From the NCBI RefSeq assembly GCF_964340395.1, contig NC_135550.1, positions 4,438,601-4,502,600 of the forward strand: a stretch of 64,000 nucleotides of DNA, given 5' to 3'. This document shows, in pieces, positions 36,750-49,189 of this stretch (positions are counted from its first letter, which is position 1; each line of letters begins with the position of its first letter). The notes under the pieces were generated by a model. It worked only from the letters and a program-made list of their open reading frames with translations, did no database searches and had not been told where the DNA came from. The position numbers and the translations under genes are program-made. The DNA comes from Glandiceps talaboti (taxonomy: Eukaryota; Hemichordata; Enteropneusta; Spengelidae).

Positions 36750-36867
36750 AAAAGGGGAATCAACATCCAGGGAAATCAAGATATGTGGTCAGAGTTTTGA
36801 TACAGAGAGCAATATTGAAGCTATAGGAACGTGTGAGGGTGTGCTGCAAGTCATAACTTCATTTAAG
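36750..36867 (+). CDS. Unrecognised 333-residue protein, exon 4
   Basis: A 118-bp exon follows acceptor TATTACTGTTGTAG and ends at AAG|GTAAGTATT in phase 0. It reads KGESTSREIKICGQSFDTES then NIEAIGTCEGVLQVITSFK. The junction with exon 3 rebuilds Arg. Only 567 bp separate it from exon 3; that intron carries part of the dispersed repeat also seen near 29.1 kb. Confidence 0.8.
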
Positions 36868-37452
36868 GTAAGTATTCAAGTGGCCATTTGAATGAGAAAT
36901 GCTTATTTGTTTTTGAATTTTTAATTAATGAAATGACTACTATTTTTTTCTAAAAGAGTGTGAAAGATCTGTTTTAGCTTAGTAAATTACAGAAAAGAAA
37001 TTAAAAAAGTGTGTCAAAAGTTTGTTTTTGTATATGTAATGTACTGGAAGCTATTAGTAAACAAACTGGGTAAACACAGGTTATCACTACAAGTATGTCA
37101 TATCCAGTCTTTACATATTTTTCTGTTGCTTCCCCATACTTTTATGCATGATGGCATTTCATTATTTGAGAAGAAAAGTAACATGGTTAAATTTTACATA
37201 GTTCCTTCATTATGGTACAACCTGCATATAGTGTTAAACCTTGAAAAATTCTTAACAAACCTTGGTGAAAAGAGGATTTATTTTGTTGGGCCAGAAATCA
37301 AAGGATAAATGTAGTAGCATAAAATAAAGGATAAATGTAGTAGCATGCCAAATTCAGAGTGATGATCCATAATTCATTCTGAGGACAAATATTCAGGAAT
37401 AATCTGTAACTCTTTTATGTGTGTGGTTAATGTTTTATTTGTGTTTATACAG

Positions 37453-37597
37453 GACAAGAAACCAAACACACCAATACAGAACCTGCCTCAGATGGCAAGT
37501 AGGGGATTGGCCATCGCTGAACGCAGTCCCTTCGGTAATGAAAACTACAAGACTGTCTATCAGTTGTCTGTCCATGCTGTGCAGTCACCTGAAGATG
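37453..37597 (+). CDS. Unrecognised 333-residue protein, exon 5
   Basis: A 145-bp exon follows acceptor TTTGTGTTTATACAG. It reads DKKPNTPIQNLPQMASRGLA, IAERSPFGNENYK and TVYQLSVHAVQSPED, and ends GATG|GTGACG. The donor is not consensus at +4/+5. It is chosen because the base it leaves joins exon 6 in frame as Gly and because reading through gives a Cys/Ser-rich tail unlike the rest. Without splicing the frame would run to a TGA at 37819-37821. Confidence 0.7.
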
Positions 37598-37827
37598 GTG
37601 ACGGAATGAATGATGTAGAAGTTTTGCTTGTTAGATCTCACATCTCATGTTGTACATTGGAGTGTATGTCCATGTGTCCATTACCCAATGTTTCTCAGCC
37701 TTCTTATGTACTTCATGAAAGAATTCCATGCATTAGTATCTACAATGCCAGTTTTATATCTACTGTATATCGTGCTATAAAAGCTGTGTTGTTACTTTTC
37801 AAAGGAGTTGACATTCACTGATTACTC

Positions 37828-38194
37828 AGTTTCCTATCGTCTAGTTCCTGACAGGGACCGTATTCTGTATGTACTTCACCACTATCCCAGTCTAGTCAAG
37901 GCCCTGACTAAAGGCGTTAATTATAAACCATCACAAATTGACGGGCTGTCATCACCACTCATTAATATTCATTTGGTACAGCTGTTTTGACAATGTCCAA
38001 TGTCCAACAAGGACTCCACTGACAGTCTTGTAAACTAAAATTGTGTGGGGACACAACAACATAATCATGTTTATATGAACACTGTAGGAGGGAGCTCAGA
38101 AATCTGTGCGGATTGTCAGGGGCTTGACTAGACTGGGATAAGATGAAGTACATACGGAATACGGACCCTGTCAGGAACTAGACTAAGTTTCCTA
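37828..38194. repeat. Terminal-inverted-repeat element in intron 5 of the 333-residue gene
   Basis: About 80 bp at 37828-37908 and 38113-38194 are inverted copies, including CTAGTTCCTGACAGGG and CCCAGTCTAGTCAAG with their complements. The centre is non-coding. This is a MITE-like element between exons 5 and 6. Confidence 0.85.
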
Positions 38195-38662
38195 CAATAG
38201 AAGAAGGTAAGTTGTGCAGTTACAATTGAAAGTGAGAATGGGTACAATTGCAGCCTGTGTCTGTCTCTTGCACAATGGATTTGGACATTGGTCTGAATGG
38301 TATAGTCTGTACGTAGTGTACAATCATGATATGATGCATGTTTTTATTTGTCTGTCAAAATTATGACAGGGTAGGCCTTATTTAGTAAATCACCATATGC
38401 AAAAGACAGACACATGCAACAATTGTATTACAATGTATATAAGTCACCCTCTGCAAGAGACAGAAACAAGCAACAATTGTATCCATTCTGACTTTTTTTC
38501 CTGTATAGCTTAATTTCGTCTGCTGTAATACTGGACATCAAATTCTTGGACAAAGTGTGATAAGGCAAAGAGAGTAAGCTTATATTGAGTGATTTTCATG
38601 TTGTCAAACAATATACACATGTTGAATCATCCAAGACAACATCATCTGTCTGTTTCCTCAAG

Positions 38663-38784
38663 GAACTGTGGATTACCCCAACACAGACTGTTTCCTGAAG
38701 TTGGTGCTCAAGGAAATCATCAGTCTCTGTTTGTTTGACCCACAGGCCAGTAGGAAACTTTTGTATGATGCTGCACGAGGGTGA
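38663..38784 (+). CDS. Unrecognised 333-residue protein, exon 6 and stop
   Basis: A 122-bp terminal exon follows the pyrimidine-rich acceptor CATCTGTCTGTTTCCTCAAG. It reads (G)TVDYPNTDCFLKLVLKEIIS, then LCLFDPQASRKLLYDAARG, and stops at TGA 38782-38784. A helical Leu-rich C-terminus is likely. No AATAAA was fixed downstream; a MITE copy begins about 65 bp after the stop, so the 3' UTR may include it. Confidence 0.7.
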
Positions 38785-38848
38785 TCAGTCAACGTCTGTT
38801 TTGCAACACATCACAACATTTCCTGCATTGTATGCTTCTGAAGACATC

Positions 38849-39130
38849 AATAGACCTGTTGATGGTTCCAAGATGCATTGCATGTCTCTCCATATAATTG
38901 TGTATGCACTGAGGTATCACCTGACCATACCCTGGGTTTACTCCTGTAAAATCCTTGGCGTTTAGTCTTTGTTCTATAAAATCACTCATAATCAAAGAGG
39001 TCAACATGTCTTTCCATCATTTCACAATGGCAATGATATTTCAAATGTAATAAAGACAAAATAAAACAAAATGTAACAACATAAACAATATCCTCACACA
39101 ATGCATCTTGGAATCTGAAAATCGACTATT
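38849..39130. mobile_element. MITE with terminal inverted repeats, copy B (copy A at 17064-17398)
   Basis: Same orientation and order of blocks as copy A but about 50 bp shorter. Its ends are GGTTCCAAGATGCATTGCAT and CAATGCATCTTGGAATC. Lower end-to-end identity than copy A suggests it is the more decayed of the two. Confidence 0.85.
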
Positions 39131-40899
39131 ATACATAACATATGTACATAGTTTCATAATGGTACCACATGACAAGAGTGAAGGGTGTTCCTGAAACAAC
39201 ACATGAATTTGCAAACCTTACTCCTTCAAGTTACTTACTAAATCTGTCCCAAGTCCTTTTTCACATGATAAAGGCAAGTTTGCCCGTCAGAAAATAAAAA
39301 TATAATGGCATTTTTAGGAGGTATGGACCACATCTGAACATTTTAAGTGATGTTTTTGTTTCATATGAAGCATTACACATGTTATTGTACTTATATACAG
39401 ATATCTCATTATCACCAGCAACTGTGAGATAATAACATGAGCAAACCGAAAAGAAAAGAAAAATTGATGAAGTACTATTTTGGTGTACCCAAAAAGTGCC
39501 ACTGAAATTTGGATCTTTGGATAAATACATGAGTAAAATCATTAATACCAAATGGATATTTTATGCTGATTTCAAAAAATGAACTTGACTATGATATAAA
39601 GGTTATGTTTAAAGTATTTGAAATTAAGACAAATTAGTGTCTCAAGTTTACTCTCTTTGGCACTAGCCTCCTGGCAATCTCTAGCCAGTGATGTCATAAT
39701 CATGCATCGGCTGTAAAATACATGTAAGCTTATGCATATGCATTTGAAGTCAGCCGTCATTAGCATATTGTAATAATGCCTGAGAATTGTTGTCAGGTGA
39801 TGTCATAAAGCTTGTCAATAGCATGTGACCACGTATTGACAAATCATGACATGGGAAACGGATAAGATGTGTTGCTGCAGTGACATTATATTGCCCTTTA
39901 ATGTACATCCCCAGCTGATCTGTACTAGAAGGTCTGCTGTACACTGTACAGGGTAATTTCAGTCTGAGCACTATCAACTGGCCATAACAATTGTGTGATA
40001 TTTGTAAACTTCATATCGTTCACTTTAGTAGCTTATAATCCTGTCATATGGGATTTTTGTCTCTCACCTTTCTACTGTACCTGTTATTTTGGTAGCGTCA
40101 GTTAACTTTAATGAATGTTTCACCTGAAAGAAGCCGCAAACTCTTATCAGGTTTTAAATTTTTCCCACTTTGAGATGACATCAATAGCATCACCATGTAA
40201 TTAGAACTAACTCAAAGGGGGTTGAGCTGTATGGTGTAAACATAATAACTATCTTCAATTAAGGTTGAACATCTCTGCAGGAAATCTAGTCTGAAAGATC
40301 CAGTCGTTGGTCTGCTTTATATTCATAGGACATAAACGGAAACAACAACTGAATCTTTCAGGCTACACTACATGAAATTGTAATCTATTTTTGGGTTTGA
40401 ATGACTGCTAGCAAAATGCCAGGTGTGGTAGAGGAAAGACAAAAGCCATAAATGCCCACACAACTGGATTGTAATCTATCATTTTAGAAAAACACTTTAA
40501 TACAGCCATGTTTAATGTAATAGTTACAGTACATTTGTAGTTCCCATCTATTTGTATTAAAGCTTCTTGTGACACACTTTAAAAAAGCATATTTTGTGAA
40601 AAAAAAATACATTTTAGGGGTGTGTCCTAATATTGTATAAGTTTTCAAATGTAAATTTTCGTTGTATTTACTAACTTACTTGTACAAATTAAATGTGTTG
40701 CATGTAGTTAAAGTTTGTTGTCTTTGAGTTTGAATCGTCTTGTAGTGTAATGATGTGTTTGAATCTAGCTTAGTGAGATTCTTCGATTTTTAAAAATACT
40801 CCCCTCTGCACTCTCTGTATAGAAAAAATTCCCCCCCCCGATCATCACAAACAGATTGAAACTAAGTTCAAGTTGATGATTACATCATAGCATAGTTCA
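39131..40899. other. Non-coding stretch, no gene supported
   Basis: It contains a weak inverted repeat at ~40282-40375 (TAGTCTGAAAGATCCAGT against its partner near 40350) and a C-run at 40833. No exon was found. Confidence 0.4.
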
Positions 40900-42420
40900 T
40901 GAATCACTCAAGTCAGCCGTCGTTAAACCAATTCTCAAGAAATCCTCACTTGATGCCAATGTATTCAAGAACTACAGACCTGTCTCCAATCTACCATTCG
41001 TTTATAAAATAATGGAGAAAATTGTTGCAGCCCAACTAACTGCATACCTTACAGCTAATTCATTACTGGAGTCTATACAATCTGCCTACAGGAAACACCA
41101 CAGCACAGAGACAGCACTCATCAAAATAAACAACGACATCTGTATAGCACTTGACAGAGGACAATGTGTACTACTTGTTCTTCTAGATTTGTCAGCTGCT
41201 TTCGATACAATAGACCACAACATAGTCATTTCAAGATTATCAAACCTCGGCATTACCGGCATCCCACTGTAATGGTTTAAATCATACCTGCAGAACCGAC
41301 ATCAATCAGTATCGATATCAGGCAACACCTCCAAAGCACAACATCTACAATATGGCGTACGGCGTACCCCAGGGCTCTGTGCTACGCCCACTGCTATTTT
41401 GCATCTACATTTCTCCACGTGCCACCCTATTAAGACGTCATGATTTGAATTTTATACAATATGCTGACAATCAACTATATGAAGGCTTTGCTTTGGCTGA
41501 CACATCCACCACTGTTGCCAAGATGGAAACTGCAGTACTGGACAGAAAATCATGGATGACACTAAACAAACTTCAACTAAATGATGGTAAAACTGGGGTA
41601 CTACACATTAGGTCTGTTTATGCGCATACCCCGTCCCATTGACAGTATAAACATTGGCTTATGTTCTATTCACTTGGTTAACTATGCACGCAATATTGGT
41701 GTAACTTTCGATGATAAACACACTCTTAGGAAGCACATTACCATAACATCCAAGTCGATCTATTACAATCTTCGAAAAATTGGTCGCATTCGTCGCTATC
41801 TGACAAGTGAAGCATGTGAAAATCTAGTCCATGCTCTTGTCTCATGCAAACTGGATTACTATAATGGACTCTTATATGGTTTAGCATCTAAAGACATTAC
41901 TCATCTACAACACGCTCAAAACACAGCGGCCAGAATTGTTTCACGCCGCAAGAAATCAGACCATATCTCCCCAGTTCTCAAAGGATCTACATTGGCCACC
42001 AGTCTACTACAGAATACACTACAAAATACTCTTGATGACCTACAAAGCTCTCAACAATGCTGCACCTAGTTACATATCGGATCGGATCAGTTATAAGCAT
42101 GCGCTCCACGTGTACTTCGCTCCAACAACAAAGGTCTGTTACACATCCTACCCAGGCTACAAACTTAAATCCTATGGTGAACGTGCTTTTTCACGCGCTG
42201 CCCCGCAATTATGGAACAGTCTTCCGGCTGCTCTGCATCAATCACCAACTCTGGACAAGTTCAGGAAAGACATTAAGACTCATCTTTTTATGAGAGCATT
42301 TTGATAAGAACTTTTTTTAGTGTCCTGTAAAGTGCCTTTGAACATTCTGAGTAATGGATTCAGGCGCTATATAAATTGTTTGATTGGTTGATTGATTGAT
42401 TGATTGATTGATTGATTTAT
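40900..42420 (+). mobile_element. 5'-truncated non-LTR retrotransposon (CR1/L2-like LINE), reverse transcriptase and 3' end
   Basis: Frames in sequence read VVKPILKKSSLDANVFKNYR, SAYRKHHSTETALIK, LLVLLDLSAAFDTIDHNI (RT motif with catalytic Asp), GVPQGSVLRPLLF and IQYADNQLY. The last is the YxDD box with its second Asp changed to Asn. The C-terminal part ends AAPQLWNSLPAALHQ..THLFMRAF and a stop at ~42302. The tail GGCGCTATATAAATTG is followed by (GATT)n to 42420, a tail style found in CR1/L2-type elements. Stops or frameshifts separate at least four pieces, and the endonuclease is missing. It is dead. Confidence 0.93.
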
Positions 42421-44189
42421 TGCTATCTACATTATATTTTGTCATATTTTTAGTATTTTTTTAAAATCATATTATCACTCTACTTCATATCCACAATTTT
42501 ACTGAAACGAACCATACTTTTTAGTCTGACACCGTGACGGTGGCGCACAGTGAATCTTTTGTTTTTGTGAGACCAGTCAATTTAATGCTAGGGGATGGCC
42601 AGGATACTGGCACGTAAATGGAATCTTCCGAATGAAGTCCACACGTGAACTTTGGTCAGTGTTATTCAGTGTTATTACTAACTCAGCTACCGTATCAGTA
42701 ATATGCTAATTAATGTAAGGGATTTCCCCTAAACGTACCCGTTCTTTTCCCGTTTTTATCATATTTTGACGAAGTGTTACAGTTAACCTGATAAAACGGT
42801 TCTTGACAAATCGGCCTCTGTCAAAATATGTTGAAAAGTTGATAAAAGTGTTGATGAATGTTGATAAAAAGCTGACATGTCGTGCGAACGGAAATATGTG
42901 AATTTATAGAGAGCAATTCTTCAAGTTGAACTCGATGCCCACCAACTGTATCCACGTACATCTCGTGACAAACAACCCATAAATCGATGCCACTGTCAGA
43001 AAAACTGGTCAGACGCATTGATATTCAAATTAATTGCTGCAATGTATATCATTCAACCTGATATATTCATTGAATAGGCTGAGTTGACACAAAAATACCA
43101 CTGAAAGATTTAAAAACAATGACAGCTGCACTTTTCGGTCTCTTTTGTTTGTTTTTTTTGACTGGCCATCATGGTGATTACAATAAATGTATTGAATACG
43201 AAAATTTAAATACTGATATGCTGTGACGTTCACACGTTTTTTAATCCTGTCAATAAAACTTTATCTGATCGAATCCATGCTTCGTATACGTAACAACAAC
43301 ATGAACAACGTGTCTAACCATAAACGCGGTAAACGCCAATCACTCATGTATTCGAAACAGATTTGAAGCCTGGGAATTCAGACTTTTACCCGCTAAAATA
43401 GAATTATAATTTAGATTCATGAAATTGTTCAGTTCAATTCATAGAAATTTTAGATTCACTTTCTATATTTTTTCTTCGAAGACTTGAAATGGCCATAATA
43501 TGCTAGAACTGGGACGGCTCTAGATGACCTGCCATATATTACTCCATGTCAATAAAGGTGACTGCAGTTATCTGTCCGTCAATCAACTTGAAAGGTCGGG
43601 GTTTTAGTACAACGTAAATGTATTACATATTCTTGAGGGTGAATATGTGACATCTTTAGAACAAGTTAGTGGATCACGAAAGGACTTTAAATTGTCACAA
43701 GTGTATTTACGAATAGTTGTGCATACAGCCCAGTGATAGACCACATACAAGGAAGAACTTAGAAATGTCTTCCTTATCTGTGAATAAACTGGCAGTGGTT
43801 GACGTCATTATAATCACCTGACCAGTGACGTCATAAACCCAGCCAACCACCTGCTCCATGATGTACTCCCCCGGCAAGTACTTGTTTGCAAGCGAACTTT
43901 TGAACAACACTACCGGTATACCATATTTACAGGAAGTCAATGTTTAGTGAAAAGCAACAAGGAAATAAAATGAAGTGGTGTTTGGAGGACCAGGAAATGA
44001 TACACCATTTTAAAACACACGCGGAAATAGATGAGAAATTTCATCAACATTGAACCAGGAAGATGTTGCCTTCAAAGTGTTCAAACGAATTAACCAGGAA
44101 ACTATAGTATAATATTACACTGTCGATATTTACAAATCTGAAATCGCACATGGTGTTATTCTCAGAAAATAACACTAATTTTGTTGTTA

Positions 44190-44236
<47 letters not shown>

Positions 44237-46674
44237 AATGTATTCTACATATGACAAAACGATTTTTTTTAAAAGTGTAATGAGGAACTTACGGCTTCGT
44301 CTTTGTTAATCTTAATATTGATAATTTCTAGTCGTCGAAACGGATTCTCGCATCAAATTTGACGACTTTTCGAATATTTGCAGTTAATGATTTATATTGG
44401 TATTTCATTGGTTTGGATTACATAAAAATAGCATTACGATGCATACGATTGATATTACGTTGATTCTAAACTACAACACGCAATTTACACCCCTACGTTG
44501 TAAGTAGTAGACTCCATCCGCCATGTCCCTCTGCTGAAATAATAAGCCGTTCTGGAATGTTTCATTTTAAATATGGGGAATGCGCATAGTCATTTGGGGT
44601 TATTCCACTTTATTCAGAGGGTTTGAAAGAGAAGTTCAACCAAACGACCCAATTCCATCCGGGACTTTGATCAAGCGTGGGTCAAGTTTTGAAATGAATG
44701 CAATCATTTTCCTGTATGTTAAATGTTCATCTTGACCAATGTGTGTCATAATAATGATATTTTTTTTAAATATAAAAACGATAGCTTAACTATTTACTAA
44801 TGACCATTGAATAAACCATAGACCCTACACTCCCGTATTCGTTGGAGTAGTTCATTATCCGTAGGTAATGTTCCCTAGTAGACCATACCAATAATTGCTG
44901 GTTGGATCATTTGCCCGATGTACGTATGCTTTAATTTTATTGTAATGGGTGTTGAAATTTAATGAAATGAAATCATGTCATTCCATGCCATCACGTTGAC
45001 TTTACACTGTTGGCTTCACATTCAGAATATTAAGCTGTGTGTGTAAAATGTATAGATAAGCCTTGTAAAAGTTATAGCCAAGTATATACCTTCAGAATAT
45101 ATACAGAACCGTTATGGAATATTCCACTCCAAGCAGTTATGAACGGTTGGCCGAAATTCAGAAAGGTGACGCATATGCGAGCGATTTGGTTGTATGGCCA
45201 CTGAGACTGGATATAATTATCATCAAATACACCTTGGGTTTGATTTATCTCGCGATTTCGTAGAAGATCTAGACGAGTGCTAAGTTGGAATACAGACTAC
45301 ATATATCCAGACGTGGTGTGTTATTGATGTGAATGGCAAGTATTAAATATGGTGGCAAACTGGGCAAGTTCTCCCATTATGGTGTATGACAAATTGTCAG
45401 ACACGAGTTTCAATGAAGACTTGACTATTCATATTGTTGTGTATTTTTCGAGCTGTGCGTGGATTTAATTAATGCCGTACATTACGAGTTCAATATATAC
45501 ATACTTTGATATTTTGGTTATTTCTTTTTAAAACTGATCAATATTCCTGGCCCCTTGTCTGCAAACTGTCGAATGGTATTTAAGTTCATACGATCTGTCG
45601 CCTTAAAACTGGTCGCCGGGTGCACGATCACCACTGTGGTAAGCTTGGAATGGAATGGAACCGAGCTCTCATCAGTTCCCGATTGTAATTAGAGTATACG
45701 TATATGTACTATGGATGGCTGGAAGTTCCACATACAACGTAACTTATATCTATACCTCCGATCCCAGTCTGATGGTGTGACTCATTTAAGACGATGGATG
45801 ATTTTATGCAATCTTCGTGGTTTACATGTACGGTGTTGATACAGCGCACGAGTATCATATGCACTGTACATCTGAAACTCTACTATTTTACAAAATCATA
45901 TATTCACATAACATGTATTTCAAACATACGTTTCCGTCTGCATAGAAATGTATTTCATATAAGTTATATTTGAATTATATTGCTGTATTGTTTGTCTTTG
46001 TGTGTTGCTGGCCGGCGCAGAGAGCTGTTAGTGTCAACATGTAACCATTGAGGGCGCACCATACAATGAGCTAGAACTGCGAAGGGGGGGGGGGAGGGGA
46101 TTGACTAATATTATCAGAACTTAACACATTTCTACTGCTGTACTTTCATACACGTACGTAGGTAAAAGTGCTGAATGACCCGACCTACCGTACATATTTC
46201 TCACACCAAAAGAAATGACACCATCCAGCCTATATAACTCAACGTTAACGTCACTGATGGTAAACCTACGCCATCAAAAGCGCGCAATGGACAAAATTAT
46301 CGTTTACATTGAATCGCTGAAATTCGGGACCTTTTTAAAATAAATCAAACTGGTTTGAAAATACCAGATATGGCATTAACGACCAAGATATGCTGTTAAA
46401 TTTAAAATACGATTATCAGCATCATGCATGGGCATGTGAAATTATTTCTTCTCTATTTCTTAGTCGACCGACCTATCTTTTAAAGTGTTGCGACGTGCAA
46501 CACAGAGTGACTTTAAAAAAAGAAACAAAGGGTTGCGCTGTCAGGTACATATCAACGTTTGGTGGCGCACCTCTCTTGTTTCTACTCAGGTCAGGTAGTA
46601 TATATGGTGTGTACATGTGATCTACAATTTCAAGATTACGAAAACATAATCTATATAATGTATTATTGTTGTCC
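42421..46674. other. Large gene-free stretch; (ATG)n microsatellite at 44189-44235
   Basis: No splice-bounded exon was found on either strand. A minus-strand open frame at 43707-43940 (with EQVVGWVYDVTGQVIIM) has reasonable composition but no supporting signals. The (GAT)n/(ATG)n run at 44189-44235 is the only clear repeat. Confidence 0.45.
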
Positions 46675-47780
46675 TCTTTCTATGGGGTGAGATCCCCGCC
46701 AACATAGATGTATTTAATGTATTTTAAGATTGCCACAATTATTTCTGTATTTATTCACTTTTATATTATAATTATTTCTGTAATTATTTTTAGAATTTAG
46801 AATTTCGTTATTAAATATTTCCACAATTTCATTTTTTATTCACTTATTTATTGTAAGTATTTCTTTATTTATTTATTCACTTATTTATTTTAATTATTTC
46901 TGTATTTGTTCTTAATTTGCTTTTGATTTTGATTTTTCTATTATTAATTCAAGTTGAATTATTTGACTTTTGTCAAGAAACTTGCTTATTTAATCATTTG
47001 GCTTTATTTCTTATCATTAAATTATTTATAAACTTTATAATTTCGTTATTTAATTCTGTATTTTGCATCTGATTTCTCTTTTCATCACCAATATTATTAT
47101 TTTAATTATTTACCGTTTTAAAATATTTCATTTGCTAAGCCAATATAAACATTCTCAGCAATATATCATGATAATGATGTTCTCTTGTCATTAAATTATA
47201 TATTTTTTTTCAATTCATTATTTTGTTATTTTAAGTTTTTATTTTTATTTTTGTTTGTGCTTTAATGTTAATTAATTAATTTCAGTGAAAACAATGTTTT
47301 CAATTGTCCTTAATAAGTTTTGAATGCATTCACATAGCTATATATCTGTACAACTATATGACAGATGCATTGTGCCCCCCTCCCCCCACACACACATACT
47401 TCATCAATTCAAGTAACTGTTTGATCCAGTCAATATAATAGTGCAGTTGAAATAATTAACTTCATTTTTGCAAACTTGGTGATGGTTTGTTCTAATAATA
47501 AAGTTTATTTTCATGTTTGACATTCTACTTATTGTCTGGTATTTTGTTCTTATAAATACTTCAAATATAACTTTATTGTGTGAGGTGTAAACCTACGGTG
47601 GACCATGAGTTTGTGGACTGTGTGTATTTAAATTACATGTCAACGTTGTTCTCAGCATGAGATGTCAGTGAGAGCTCCCATTGATGCCGACAGTTCAATG
47701 TTTACATTAACTCGATGCAGTTAATGTGAAATCTTGTTGTTCTTATCTATATCACTGGCAAACGTGGCACTCGAAATCCG

Positions 47781-47893
<113 letters not shown>

Positions 47894-48770
47894 TTTATTC
47901 ATATATTCATTATATATATATATATTCATTTATGAATAACACGAAGTCGAAGTGATGGAAATACGCGCGCCACGTTCTGAACGGTTGACTTTAGGGAAGT
48001 GCGCCCTCAATGAAACTTGGAACATTTCGCTTGTTTTGAACAGGGTGACACGATTTATACTCAGTAACATATATTGACTCTTTGGTGCAGTAATTTATGA
48101 CAATTTAGTCCTGTAATTGCACCGGTGTTGTCGTTATGAATAGAATCTTGATAAAAATTTTGTTTGGAAGCACATGGTGAAATTCAGGAGCTAGAATCAC
48201 TCGGTCACATACTGTGCAGAAATGAAACTTGAACAAATAAAATTGCTTCTCCAATATTTGTAGCACAGTTGAACACACTCAGAGCCTGTGTTACATATTT
48301 GCATGCTTAATTTCTGTAGCAAGTACGTATACCATTAAATGTATTGCAGGCTTTCTAGAAACAACGAGGGGTTTTATTTGTTTCTGAAATATTACATAAC
48401 GAAAATTAATGCTTATTATGCAAACAAGATGCACAAAAAACTTGAAATTAATGACATGCATGTTTGTCGTAAATTTCATGACAATCTGACCAGGGACTCT
48501 TGAAATATCTGTGATAAACGATCGAGCAATCACAGATCACGCCAGCATAACATTAACTCCGGATCCCGTGCATGAACACAGGAGCTAAATATCTAAGAAA
48601 CAATATTTTTCTGACCTCCCAATCCAGTTTTGAAAAGTTTGTTATTTGAACCACAACATTTCCTTCTTTTTACTTGGTACCGGTGTAGTATTTTTTTTCC
48701 ACATATCAGGGATTATTATATACTGGCTATTGCTATTTTCTGTCCATTTTTGTATTGAAGGTATAATTCC

Positions 48771-49034
48771 ATTGTCACTTTTACTTGGATGGCAACTTTC
48801 TCTCCATTTGTAACAGATGGAAACTGGTTATTCATGGAGGTGTAGATGGCTACTCGAGAATGTTTGTGTATCTGTCGTGTAGTAACAACAATCAAGCATT
48901 AACAGTTTGTAAACTTATTCCAGAGTGCTACACTCTCTTATGGTATTCCATCTCGTGTAAGAGCAGATAAGAGAGGTGAAAATCAAGATGTGGCCAAATT
49001 TATACTTTCACATTCAGACAGAGGGCCTGGAAGA
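48771..49034 (+). pseudogene. Integrase-core (DDE-type) fragment, frameshifted
   Basis: Plus-strand reading: [20 protein letters not shown] then [20 protein letters not shown] in one frame. After a frameshift near 48915 it continues [19 protein letters not shown] and [31 protein letters not shown] and GEN match the core of an integrase-like family common as uncharacterised proteins in cnidarians, lancelets and fish. The Asp of DGN and the Asp of RAD are the first two catalytic acids, and the usual GGEN is RGEN here. The frame loses homology at ~49034, where an oppositely oriented segment begins. Not functional. Confidence 0.75.
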
Positions 49035-49189
49035 GTACTACCGGTAGGAGTGCTAGTCGCATTACGTGTACGGGTGCCGGTTGTTGGTTCAGCCTGGACT
49101 ACCCTCTCCAGTATGGCGGTCGCGTTCTGGATAGCTTCCTGGCAAGATCTTATGGCTTGCCGGAGTCCGCTGTCAACACTTTCCGCCAT
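49035..49189 (-). pseudogene. Possible N-terminal piece of the same integrase-core family, inverted
   Basis: Minus strand from an ATG at 49189: MAESVDSGLRQAIRSCQEAI then QNATAILERVV, followed by a Thr/Pro-rich linker. A short helical acidic start followed by a low-complexity linker is what I recall for N-termini of these integrase-core proteins, but that recollection is weak. The reading runs into the antisense of the plus-strand integrase fragment at ~49034, so an inversion or a deletion between inverted copies is inferred. Confidence 0.4.

Noticed and set aside
37598-37821. Read-through of exon 5 to the stop at 37819-37821 as the true C-terminus of the 333-residue gene
   Set aside because: The read-through residues are Cys/Ser-rich and unlike the rest, while splicing to 38663 closes the frame precisely. 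Kept only as a possible isoform.
43707-43940. Minus-strand 77-codon frame with plausible composition
   Set aside because: No acceptor/donor pair, no family resemblance, no neighbour exon.
48805-49034. Retroviral or Ty3-type retrotransposon integrase
   Set aside because: No zinc-binding HHCC segment, reverse transcriptase, RNase H or LTRs are nearby. The motif wording fits the stand-alone integrase-core family better.
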